From positions 310,001-374,000 of the forward strand of contig NW_006763150.1 in assembly GCF_000264905.1 (NCBI RefSeq): 64,000 nt of DNA, given 5' to 3'. This stretch comes from Stereum hirsutum FP-91666 SS1. Taxonomy: Eukaryota; Basidiomycota; Agaricomycetes; Russulales; Stereaceae. Shown piece by piece: positions 37,481-47,802 of the stretch (position 1 is the first letter of the stretch; every line of letters begins with the position of its first letter). A program made the position numbers and the translations under genes. The notes beneath the pieces are model-generated. The model worked only from the letters and a program-made list of their open reading frames with translations. It did no database searches and was not told the DNA's origin.

Positions 37481-37948
37481 GCCGAGCTCGGTCATCTCAC
37501 ATCTCATCTCTGTGAGAGCCAGCTGAGGATCTGCCCAGTGCGGACTTGCCAATGGGGAGCGCCTTGGACGTTCGAGCGGTGAGAACGAGGAGACGAGGAT
37601 AGGCGGCGGCGTAGGGCTACTGACATAACATAACTTGCCTGCCTATGATATCAGGTCCTTTCAGAGTTCAGAGTTCAGAGCAAGGTCAAAGTCGTGACTT
37701 CTGATTCTGCGTACGTCTAAGTGCTCGTAGGTGCTCGTCTTCTCTTCTTGCAGTGCCCGGAAGGATCCCATTGGCACTTATCGACTGCAGCTGCCTCCTT
37801 GGTGAACGCACCATCTTGCCCTCTCACCCACATCTACCCACCCCCTCTCCTCCGCCACCCCTCTCGCTCATCTCCCCCCCCCATTCCCCCCCATTCCCTT
37901 TGCCTTTCCCCACCCCCTTTCACTCCCACCCACCCCCACTAAACCACA

Positions 37949-39533
37949 ATGCCCCGCCCCCTCCGCGTTGCCTCCGCCCAAGTCGGCCACATCGACCTTA
38001 CAACACCGCGCTCCTCCATCCTCTCCCGCCTCATCTCCCTCCTCGACCAAGCAGCAGCCCAATCCGTCCAACTCGTCGTTTTCCCCGAAACGACATTCAC
38101 GACATTCTTTCCAAGGTATTTTTTGGGCGAGGCGGAGTTGGGGAGTTATTATGAGAGGGATGGGTTTCTTGAAGGCGGTGAGAACGTGCCGAAGGGGGTA
38201 GAGGGAGAGGGAGGAGAGGGTGGGGAAGAGGAAGGAGAGGAGAATGTGTTGAGGACATTTGTGTGCCATGCGGGCAAGTTGGGGCTCGATGTCGTCGTGG
38301 GTTACGCGGAGAGCACGCCCGACATCGAGGCGTTGCGGAAAGGCTTATACACCCCTTCCTCGTCCTCTTCGTCACCATACCCACAGGGTTACAACACGTC
38401 CATATACATCTCTGGCTCTACTACTCCTTCTCCTTCTCCCACCAGCACTGGTACTTCTGCTCCCACCAGTACGAGTGCGCCACTGCCTCCAGTCCTCTCG
38501 AAATACCGCAAAGTCCACCTGCCCGGAACCTACGAGCCTTTCAGCACGGACCCGAAGACTACGAATCAGTTAGAGAAGCGGTATTTCAGGCCTGGGGACT
38601 TGGGGTTCGAGGCGTTCAGGGCGCCGGGGTTGAAGGCTAAGTGGCCACCAGCACAGGTAGAGGGAGATGAGGTAGAGGGAGATGAGGGAGAGAAGGTGGA
38701 GAAGAGTCCGATTGTTGGGATGTTGATCTGTAATGATAGGAGGTGGGCGGAGGGGTGGAGGTGTTATGGATTGCAGGGGGTGGAGATTATGTGTATTGGA
38801 TATGTGAGTCTCATCGTTTCTTTTCAACGTTCCTCGCTCCTTGTACCACTAAGTGCTGACGTTATGTGATGTGGTGTCGTGGGTTTTTTTTTTGTTGGGG
38901 TGGATTGCGGGATTAGAATACGACGGCATGGGCGCCCGAGCTGTGGGGTTCGTCGCCGGATTTGACGAGGGAGCAGGCTAGGGAAGATGCGATGGTGCGT
39001 TCGTTCGTCTTTCCATCATCATTCGTCTTTCTTTTGTCTTTACCGCGTCGCTTCGAGGTGGCGTTGATGGGTGGTGGCGGGCCACACGAACTTGTCTTAT
39101 AGCTCACATCGTATCCTTTCGTGTATGTAGTTCCACCATAAATTGGTCGTTCAGGCGAATGCGTACACGAATTCTAGTACGTCGCTGTCCTATTCGTACC
39201 ATGAATTTCCTACTCAAAACTATCACCTACCCCTCGCCCCTCGCCCCCACCCCGCCCTTCCCACCCACAGCATTCTGCATAACCTCCGCCCGCACCGGTC
39301 TCGACGACAACCACTTCGAGCTCATCTCCGGCTCCATGATCGTTTCTCCCCAGGGCCGCATCCTCGCCGAAAACAAAACCTCCTCCGACGAACTGATCGT
39401 TGCTGATGTTGATCTGGACGAGTGTAAGCCGGGCAAGGCGAAGACGTTTTGTTTTGAGAGGCATAGGAGGGTGGAGTGTTATGGGAGGATTGTGGGGCAG
39501 AGGGGGGTGGTGGAGCCTCCGGAGGAGGCGTGA
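37949..39533 (+). CDS. N-carbamoyl-D-amino acid amidohydrolase (nitrilase superfamily)
   Basis: Exons 37949-38803, 38917-38994, 39131-39176 and 39271-39533 give 413 aa. The catalytic triad of the family is visible: Glu in QLVVFPETTF, Lys in LSKYRKVHLPG and Cys in VGMLICNDRRWAEGW. The CNDRRW..E block followed by EIMCIGYNTAWAPELWG is specific to D-carbamoylases rather than to beta-ureidopropionases, and ITSARTGLDD plus ISGSMIVSPQGRILAE continue the match. It hydrolyses N-carbamoyl-D-amino acids to D-amino acid, CO2 and ammonia. It is about 110 residues longer than the roughly 300-aa bacterial enzymes because of three low-complexity insertions: Gly/Glu-rich (about residues 75-95), Ser/Thr/Pro-rich (about 155-175) and Glu/Gly/Asp-rich (about 235-250). 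Its partner hydantoinase is divergent on the other side of 36228-37948. Confidence 0.92.
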
Positions 39534-40456
39534 GGGGGGAGGGGAGGAGGGAGAGGCTCATAGTGTGCGTATTGTTATGATTATTTGGGAGATCAAAGAC
39601 AAGGTTGGGAAGGTTTATCGCAGGCCGGGGCTGCGATGTCGTCGAGGTCTAGAAAACGTCGTGTCTCCCTATTTTCTCTTTTTTTAACGGGCTGTTTGTG
39701 GTTCTCTATCGCGTGCAAATGAAGATTATATCTATTATCTCACAAATGTTCGTGACGTTGCGCCATGCTTATATCGCTTACTACTTACCCCCGACGGAAC
39801 GGTGCGTATGCAATGTATCTCAGACATGAATTTAAGATTTGCGTGTTATGACGAACGCAAGCAAATCACCCGAAGTCGGGGATATATCTATAAGCCGTCA
39901 TCGTCGTCTCAGTCGACGAAGCTTGAACGATGCACAACACCATGCACGACGACGACGACGAAGACGCAGGCCCTTCGGGGTGTTTCGTCGGGGGTTCGTC
40001 GGCCTTGAGTCGGTGGCGTGCTCAACGTTGGCCTCGAAGATTTGGGCGGCGCGTGGCCAATCAGGCGGGCTCCCTTACGGCCGAATCATCCATCGCATCC
40101 CTTTCACCTTTCCCTTCCTCTCTCTCTGCCTCATCCCAGCCCAGCCTACCCATCCGTGCTCGTGTTCAGCAGTCCGTAACATCGCAAAAAGATTTAACTC
40201 TTGGTTTATTCAGGACATTAGGAATCGGAAGAGGGACTTTAGGAAGAAGAAGAAGAAGAAGAATAGGAAGGACAGGGGGAGCGCCTGCCTCGCTTGAAGC
40301 TTGAAGTTTTGACGGTTGCTCGAAGTTTGATCTGCTCTTTTCTTGATTATCGACCGCCCGACCGAGCGACCCGTACGAAACTCGAATTCGCCAACTCCCA
40401 CAGTCTATAACTCCTACGCTTAGACGCCCGCGTTCTTATACCCTCTGACTACTACT
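39534..40456. other. Spacer upstream of the Zn2Cys6 regulator
   Basis: 3' UTR of the carbamoylase and promoter/5' UTR of the regulator. It contains a (GAA)7 tract and the small CGACGACGACGACG run near 39950. Open frames here are short and low-complexity. Confidence 0.45.
40243..40263 (+). repeat. (GAA)7 microsatellite
   Basis: Seven GAA units about 200 bp upstream of the regulator start codon. Confidence 0.95.
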
Positions 40457-43400
40457 ATGCCCGAACGTTCCTCGGAATCACCACAGGCGGCTTCGGGTCC
40501 CAGTCCGCCTGCACAACAAAATCAGACGGCGGCGAGCGCACCGCCTAGCACGAATGCGAACAGTGGAGGTACGGGAGGAGGAGGGACAGGAGGTGGGACT
40601 GCGGTGGGGACGACGCTGCCTGGGTTTCCGCCGTCGACGCTTTCGAGGCCGTTTCGGTCGAGGAAGAATAGGCCGTGCGATGCGTGTGTACGTTCTCTTT
40701 TCTTCTTTTTAAGAGTTTCGAGACGTGATCTTCGGCTTGGCTTTTGCTCGAGGTTTTCGTTACCCCCTTTGATTTCATTTCATCTCGTTCTTTCATGCAA
40801 CCTTTGCATTGCTTTCGCTCCGTTTGACTCTTTGACTTACGACTTGCTTCTTTCTTTGGGGTTCGTGTGGCTCGTTGAATGGAATGCGCATCTGGATACA
40901 CAGAGAAAAGCAAAGACGAGATGCGCGATACCGGACGTAGGACCTCCCTGTGTCGAATGCCAGTTCGTGCTCTTTCTCTTTGCTCTTCCCCCCTTCAGTT
41001 CTATGTTGCTGTAGAAAGCTCATCGGGACTGACCTACCTCTCCTAAACACCTGCGACACACCGAATAAAAACGACCTCGAACGCGACCTGCTAACTGACC
41101 GCAAACTACCCCACCACTTCATTGGAACATTCAACGCTCGACAATCAATACTCGACACTCGACGCTCAACCCCACACTCCACCTAAAATCTATTTTTATC
41201 TCCTCTTTTCCCTTTCCATCCACGTTATCAACCCCACACTCGCACGCACGCACGCACACTCAAATCACACAAACCACATTGAATTGCACAATCAGACAAA
41301 CCCGGAAAAACTGCACATTCGACGAACTGCCCCCCGAACGCAAAAAACCCGCCAAAAGACCTCCTCCTCCGCAAGACGACACGACCCTGCCCTCCCTCGC
41401 CGGACCTTCGCGTCCTAACGGCCATCACCACCACAATCCCGGGAGCGGTGGATTCGGAGGTAGTGGATTAGGAAGAGGAGGAGGAGGAGGAAGTGGATAT
41501 GCGAGTCCAGGAGGAGCAGGAGAACCGAGTAAAAGACAGCGCACGTCGTCTGATTTGGAGGGTATGCATGCGTTGATGGAGGCTGCGACGCAGGCGGAGT
41601 ATTCGCCCTATCAGCCGAATGCGAGATATTTACCACATCCGACGCATTCGAGGACGAGGTGGAGTTATGGCGCAGGTGGGGGGTATACTTCCTATGGCGG
41701 GATTCCTCCCAGTGCAGGTTCAGGAGCAGGAGGGGGAGGGGGAGGGGCGATGCCCCATGCGAACGAACCGGCGAGTTTCGATCTGAGCGTGTCGGAGACG
41801 TTGGCGCCACATGTCATCACGGTACTCTTAACGGACGATCTGTTGCCGATTGGGACGCGACAGGCGGGGCCGGAGAGTAGTCAGGCGGAGGTAAGCGGGA
41901 GCGGAGGGGGAGGAGGAGGAGGAGGGGGGATCGGTGGGGGCAAACAGAAGAGTGGGTATATTAGACAGATATCGGTGGATAGGAGTAAGCCGCAGGTGAG
42001 TTTTTGGTTTTGGTTTTTGGTTATGTTTTTTTGGCGGTGGTGGAGGTGGAGGTGCGAATTGGGTGGCATGTTGGCATTTTGTCATTTTATCATTCGTCGT
42101 GCCATTGTCTGGATGCTTTCGCCATTCATATCCCTTATCCCCTCTTCCGCCGCGTTCGTTCCATCCTTCGTTCTATTGAAAACGAAACCCGCGCATCGCA
42201 TGCGTCCGTTTCATTATACCTCCCTTCGGCGGCGGCGAATAACATGCCACTCACCTCTCCCCCTGTGCTGCACCCGTTCACTCACGCGGCGTGCTGTACT
42301 CGCCTACTCACGCGGCGCCCTGCACTCGTTTACTCTTACTCACGCGGCGTCCTGTGTTTTCCCACTCGATCCAACGCAGTATATCATATTCAACCATAAG
42401 GCGGATCGTGAGTGCCTCCCCTTCTTGAGTGAGCGTCATGAGCCGTGCTGATGATGTTGAACCCGTTTGCTCTTGTTTGTGTACCCCTCCTTGTCCCGTC
42501 CTCATTCGTACCCGCGTCTTCGTCCCCGTCCTCATTCGTCCTCGTCTTCGCTGTTATCTGCCGTTTGCTGTCTGAACGACCTCGACCCTCACCATGGACT
42601 ATCGCCGCCACCTGAACCTCACCATCCTCACCGATCTCGATACGTGTGCTTATGCGCATGAATACGGACACGACCATAATCACCTGTGCGCGTATGGCCA
42701 CGACTATGATTCTGACCACGACGACCCCGACTCTGACCACGACATCGCCCACGACTCTGACCACGACATCGCTTATGACCCGGCTCATGATCCCGCCCAC
42801 GACATCGACTACGACCGCGTCCACGTTCTCCCCTACCTAGGCCGTCTGAACGCGCACCCATCCGACGAACAACTCAACCTGATCCGCGCTGCGCTCTCGA
42901 TGCTGAACCCCCCGCCACCCGAGATCCATCTATTACTGACGTACCTGCACATGTTCAACGCCGCGTTTCCGGTGCTGATTCCCCCGCCGGCGCCGGCTTC
43001 GATATCGCAGCAGCAACAGCAGCAGCAGCAGCGAAGGAATACGGGGACGGGGATGGGTAACAGTAAGCCGTCGACGCCGAGTAGTGCGTCTACGACGCCG
43101 ACGACGACGCCGACGGGGACTGTGGGAAGTCAGCAGTCTTCGCGTTTGCAAGGGAATGCGAATGCGAATGGGGTTCGGATACTCAATACTTCGCCTGGGG
43201 CGTTCAATAACACTGAGACCGGCAACAATAACAACAACGATTCCGGAACCACCTCCACTTCAAACCAGTCCAACCCCTATGCTTCTCTACACCTCGAATC
43301 CCATCTCGACCCTCTCCTCCTGCGCAAGATCTACCTGACCACCCTTGCACACACGCCCCTCTGGCGTTCCTCGTCGCGCAACGTCCGCAAGATCGATTTC

Positions 43401-46400
43401 ACGGGCAATGGGGGCGGGTTCGGGGGCGGCGGATGCGGATTTGGGGGTGGGGGAGGGGAGGAGGAGAGGGCGGTGGGGAGGCTGGTGGGGGTTAGTGTGG
43501 CGCTGTTGGAGGCGAGTGGGAGGCCGGTGTTGGATGCGGAGGGCAGGTATTTGGGGTTGGCGAAGGTGTGTTTTCTTTCAAATCCTTTACCCTTGCTTTT
43601 CGCTCCGTGAGGGAATTGGTGAGAGGGGACGACTTTGTTGTTGACGTTGGGACGTAATAGACGATCGCGCAGGCGCAGCTGTTGGGGCTGCATATCGACT
43701 GTACGACGTGGGCTTTGCCGGCGTGGGAGAAGGATTTTAGGAAGGTGCTTTGGTGGGGGCTGAGGATACACGATGCTTGGTGAGTCGCGTTCTTTTTTTC
43801 TTCCATTCTGTTTTCTTTCTTTTCTGTGTGCGAGAGTGTGTTCCCTTCGCCGCGTCCATGTTTTTCTTTCGTTATCACCGCGCTCATTGGCTGTGCGCCG
43901 CGCCACGTCACTTGTTCTATCTGAACTTTGCGCCCCTCGTCGTTCTATCTTTGCTCTGCACTGCCTCGAGTTCTCATTCCGCCCGTTCCGTCCGTGCTTC
44001 CTGGTTTGGAAGGACGGGCTGAAAATGGCTTACTCGCTGGGAATCCTCATTGGAGAGAAGATGGACGGGTGAGAATTGAATGGGAGATGGGATCTGCGGG
44101 AAACCTTCTCGGGAGGCCGTTCTGGAGCGTGCAAGACTTCCTATCGTCATTCGTAGACACCGTTGTATGACCGGTACTGCGCGCCTAGTTCCAATTCTTT
44201 GAATTGCTTGGACGGCGAGGGCAAACACTACAGATGTACAGCGAACGTAGTACTATGCTTACCTTTGTTAGACCATACTCACCTCAACTCTTGACTTCCT
44301 TGTACAGGATGTCCTTCCTCAACTCAAGACCGTCACATATACAATCCTCGAATCAGAACGTCCCGCTCCCAACCATCCAACAAATAACCACCATCACGTC
44401 GCACTCGCACCCCTGGCCCGTCTACTCCGACTCTCCCTCAAATGCCAATAACGACCGTGCTCGCCCTATGGACAGGTCTTTCGGACAAGTACAGTCTCAG
44501 CGTGAATCACGCTCGCCTGCGTCGGCTGCGACGTCTCCTTCATCTGCGTATGGAGTGTCGGGCGGACCTGGAGCACGATCGAGCGCTGCACCTTCGCCGA
44601 TCGCTACGGCCACGGCAGCTACCTCCAATCTTGCCATCGCCCCGCATCCCAATCCCAATACTCTCGCCTTCCATCAGCAACAACAACTGCAGCAGCAGCA
44701 GCAGCAACATCAGCAGCAACATGACCTGACAGACCCTGCGTACCAGAACCCGACCCGATCGGCAGAATCATTCCTGCATCTCTGTCGCCTCTCGCTCCTC
44801 GTATCGAATTTCCAGGAGAGGGTGTGTACATTGCAGAGTGAGACGCTGAGCAGACAGGAGAGGTTGGAGAGGGTTGTGGAGGTCGAGGGGAGTTGCGCGA
44901 AGTTGTTGGGCGATGTGAGGAGGGAGTGGGGATTCGATGGGGCTAACTCGGCGGCGGGGAAGGAGACGGGGGCGGGGGAGACGATACCTACGGGTGTGGC
45001 ATCGTTGATGACGTGCTTGCTCGGGTTTAGGTGTATGTTGAGGAGGATATCGATTGAGTTGAATATTGGACTTGGGAGCCCGTAAGTCGATTTCGATTTC
45101 GATACGACGGCTCATCTGACGGAATTGTCATTGTCAGGTTCACACCTGATCCGGAGACGTTGGAAATTTTCCGGGAGGTGGTGGATTATGTGGCTTCGCT
45201 TCCTGCGCCTGCGTACGATGGCTTCTGGCTGCCATGTACGTGTCTTCCCCTCCTCTCACACACAAATTTACGGATCTTACTCACCCGATAAACTACTTGC
45301 AGATGTCGGGCACATTCTCTCCTCCCTCACGTCCTCACTCATCCGTCTCTCCCTCGCCACAACCTCCACTCCGACCCCGCCCGAGTCAGCATCGCACTCC
45401 CCGTCCCTCTCTCCACACCATCATCCTCATTCGTCATCGACAACGACCCTCCGCGCCTCATTGCACACGAACCCTCTCGTCCTCCTTTCCAGACTCATTG
45501 CTACCCTGCACACAGCGTACGAGAAGTACGACTGGGACCTCGCAGAACCCGCGCTGATGAGGGCGGAGAACGTAGCGGCGTGTTTGAGGCCCAGCGTAGA
45601 CGAGTTTGGAAACGTGGTGGCTGCTCTAGAAGGCCGGTTCGATCTGCCAGCCGCCGTCGAGGCGATGGGCGGAGTGGCCAGCGGTTCCGGCGCCGGCAAT
45701 GTCGGGGGTAGTGTTAGCGGTAGCAGCAATGCGGACGGTTTGGCGCCCATGGACCTCGACCGGGGCAATATGTCGGTAGGCATTGGCGGGATGGATGCTG
45801 TGACGACGGGGAACGCGGGGCTTCAGGATGTCAGTATGGAAACCGGGTGGGACATCGATCTGAACGCATTGGGTATGGACTGGGTGGACGAGATCATCGC
45901 TGGGGTGGGGATAGGCAATGGATGGGCGTTTGGGATGGGTACGGGGTTAGGGCCGGGCCCAGCGCCGGGACAGGGACCCGTCGGTGTTGGTGTCGGTGTC
46001 GGGGGTGGCGGTGTGAGTTCGTTAAATGGAGCGCTGGGGCCTACTCCGAACTTATCTAATACGAGTCCTGGAGCGGGGACGGCTGGTGGGAGTGGGATGA
46101 TGGTGGACGGAGGAGGACATCATACGCACCATGGCTTGGGGAATGGAGGGGCAGGCTTTGTCCACCCGCATGCGCATCAACTTCATCATCCACAACAGCA
46201 ACAGCAACATCATAGTCATCATCACCCCGGAGCGGGAGGTGGGCCGTACGGGATGAAGGTCAACGTCGGTGGCGGCCCTATCGCCGGCCCTGCGAGCGCC
46301 ACTCCCGTTCCTTCACACACACAGCAACAGCAGCAGCGACGAAGGGCGCAATCACAGCACCTTCAGCATCCTCAGTTTGGGAATAGCCAAGGTTCTGGGG

Positions 46401-46441
46401 CGCAGGGTGGAGGAGGGTCCGGGAGTGGGGGGTATGTGTAG
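40457..46441 (+). CDS. Zn2Cys6 fungal-specific transcription factor inside the hydantoin cluster
   Basis: Exons 40457-40687, 40904-40962, 41296-41995, 42380-42407, 42841-43565, 43661-43779, 44308-45081, 45138-45235 and 45303-46441 give 1290 aa with all phases matching. The zinc cluster is split over three exons and reads C-x2-C-x6-C-x8-C-x2-C-x6-C (CDACRKAKTRC, then CVECQQTRKNC). A Gly-rich linker follows, then the fungal_trans regulatory domain (LLLTYLHMFNAAFPVL, AQLLGLHIDCTTWALP, VLWWGLRIHDAW, FLNSRPSHIQ, NVPLP). Poly-Gln, Gly- and His-rich tracts are scattered (43010, 44673, 46195). Such proteins bind CGG half sites as dimers and control local catabolic clusters. Its position next to the carbamoylase suggests it is the pathway regulator. 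The start MPERSSES lacks competitors. Long introns of this gene are described separately. Confidence 0.9.
41996..42379 (+). other. Long AG-free intron 3 of the regulator, with tandem repeats
   Basis: 384-nt intron (GTGAGT..ACGCAG). After 42051 no AG dinucleotide occurs until the acceptor (326 nt). It contains three copies of ACTCACGCGGCG at 42280, 42306 and 42338. Confidence 0.7.
42280..42349 (+). repeat. Three-copy intronic minisatellite
   Basis: ACTCACGCGGCG at 42280-42291, 42306-42317 and 42338-42349, each followed by a CCTG/GCTG-type continuation; spacing is 26 and 32 bp. Confidence 0.85.
42380..42407 (+). other. 28-nt microexon of the regulator
   Basis: Bounded by ACGCAG and GTGAGT, it encodes YIIFNHKAD plus one base. 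It is the only way found to join exon 3 (phase 0 end) to the exon at 42841 (needs phase 1), which makes it well supported by phase although short. Confidence 0.65.
42408..42840 (+). other. Long AG-free intron 4 of the regulator, with Asp/His-coding repeat
   Basis: 433-nt intron (GTGAGT..CTACCTAG). From 42443 to 42838 (396 nt) not one AG occurs on the sense strand. The 3' half is a tandem array of the GACTCTGACCACGACATCGC type (42711-42822), open in one frame and translating as an Asp/His-rich string. Confidence 0.7.
42711..42822 (+). repeat. Intronic tandem repeat, CTGACCACGACATCGC type
   Basis: Imperfect units of about 24 bp, best seen at 42731-42778, with shorter derived units on both sides. 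Confidence 0.75.
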
Positions 46442-47802
46442 TGAGATGAGTGGTTGTTGGCGTTGGGGCTTTTCATTGACCCCGGTTGATTCTGTTCCGT
46501 CGTCGTGGGTATATATGAGGAAGACATGCAGGGAAGGAAGGATATCCGGTGCTCTACGCACCTGTACTAATACGCGTTGGAGCGCAGACGCGGCACTGGG
46601 GCAGAGGGAGAAGTATCGCGCGAGGGGGCTGGCGAGAGGCAGGGGGGAAGCGGGGGAAGAGGAAGAGGAAGAGGGATGAACACGGTCGTAGACGACAGGA
46701 TCCGTCATCAACTCCTCTAGCCGACCTCGGCGGTGTTCCTATATTGCGCTCGGCTTGAGCGGCGTTTACCTCGAAAACAGCCCGGATTGCACGCTGCGGC
46801 ATGCACTCGCTTCCTCTCGACCGTGTGCGAAAACAGCTGAAGTGCACCGTTTCGTCCACCACCACCGTACATACTAATTATTTTTTCCTCGTTCGCTTTC
46901 GTGCCTGTTGTCCTCACTCTATTATTAGCGTCTATCGTGTATGTTTCTCGCTCAAGGTCTTTCTATATGTATTTCCGTCATCTCAAATGGCCAGGAAGGG
47001 TTTCGTGGGAGGTTCGAACGGGGATTATGTATATGGTGAGGAGGAGTTCCATCCGTCCGTCGGTGTGCGATATGCCGTCGGTTTGCCCTTATATACTTAT
47101 CTCTCTGCGGCGTCTGTCTCGCTCGGAACTTGACCTCGAGCTAGCTCGATAGGTGGCACAATGGCTCCGAGGAAGACGTGTTTTTGAACGTTCCGGGCCA
47201 GCTGTGAAGCGGTGCGCTCAACAAGCGGGCATGCAAGTCATGAGCCACTGTACCGGATGGAACGAAGGCGGATCCAAGCTCGCCGCTGCAAGAACTCACG
47301 AAGTCTTCTCTTTGTCCCACCTTTTCTACTGCTGTTGGCATGGTCTTATGCATGAATGGAGCTTGTGACCTCTAGCATCGAAACGGGTGGCACCTGCGTG
47401 CCAGCAAGTACTGCCTTTCCTTTGTTCAACCTTCCCTTATTCAAGTTTGGGCGGCGTGGGAAGGATCTTTGTGTCATGTTTTTGAATCTCCGCTCAAGGT
47501 TTAAATGACACAAAGCCCTCACTTTCGCATCCTCCCAACTCTCTCCTCTCAACTTCTCCCTCATGTTGGCGACCTCGACGAACTCACCACTAGGCTTCTG
47601 TCAGAGACTTATTCTAACTCGGGCTCAAGATTCTTCCGTACTGGCGCCATCGGCGCACAAAATACTGTACGTCCCAGCAGTTAGACGACGCTTACATAAC
47701 GTGGGAACTCCCATTTGGCGGGAGACTCGCGCAAAATTGGCGGGGGCGATGGGCCCCTTGGGACACCGGACGTCGCCTAACGTCTGGGAGGTACAGTACT
47801 GG
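46442..47802. other. Spacer between regulator and F-box paralog
   Basis: About 1.36 kb with 3' UTR of the regulator and the promoter, and probably the unresolved first exon, of the next F-box gene. No other gene was recognised; short frames overlap on both strands. Confidence 0.45.

Larger units (their letters stand above)
36228..37948. promoter_or_regulatory. Divergent intergenic region between hydantoinase and N-carbamoylase
   Basis: A 1.7-kb divergent promoter region. It contains GATAAG (36377-36382) and CTTATC (37777-37782), candidate nitrogen-regulator sites near either gene, and a 23-bp CGG palindrome at 37458-37480. A weak secreted-protein frame lies on the minus strand within it. Upstream of the carbamoylase start the plus strand is a C-rich pyrimidine tract (37810-37940), common before fungal transcription starts. 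Confidence 0.5.

Noticed and set aside
33825..39533. Plain uracil-catabolism pair (dihydropyrimidinase plus beta-ureidopropionase)
   Set aside because: The nitrilase protein has the D-carbamoylase CNDRRW block, and a hydantoin racemase and DAAO are nearby; these do not fit uracil breakdown. It remains the main alternative for the hydantoinase alone.
42594..42840. Asp/His-rich open frame starting at ATG 42594 as a coding exon
   Set aside because: No AG acceptor exists upstream of it within about 150 bp, it can only join out of phase, and the phase-correct model uses the microexon 42380-42407 and the acceptor at 42840. It is treated as intronic repeat.
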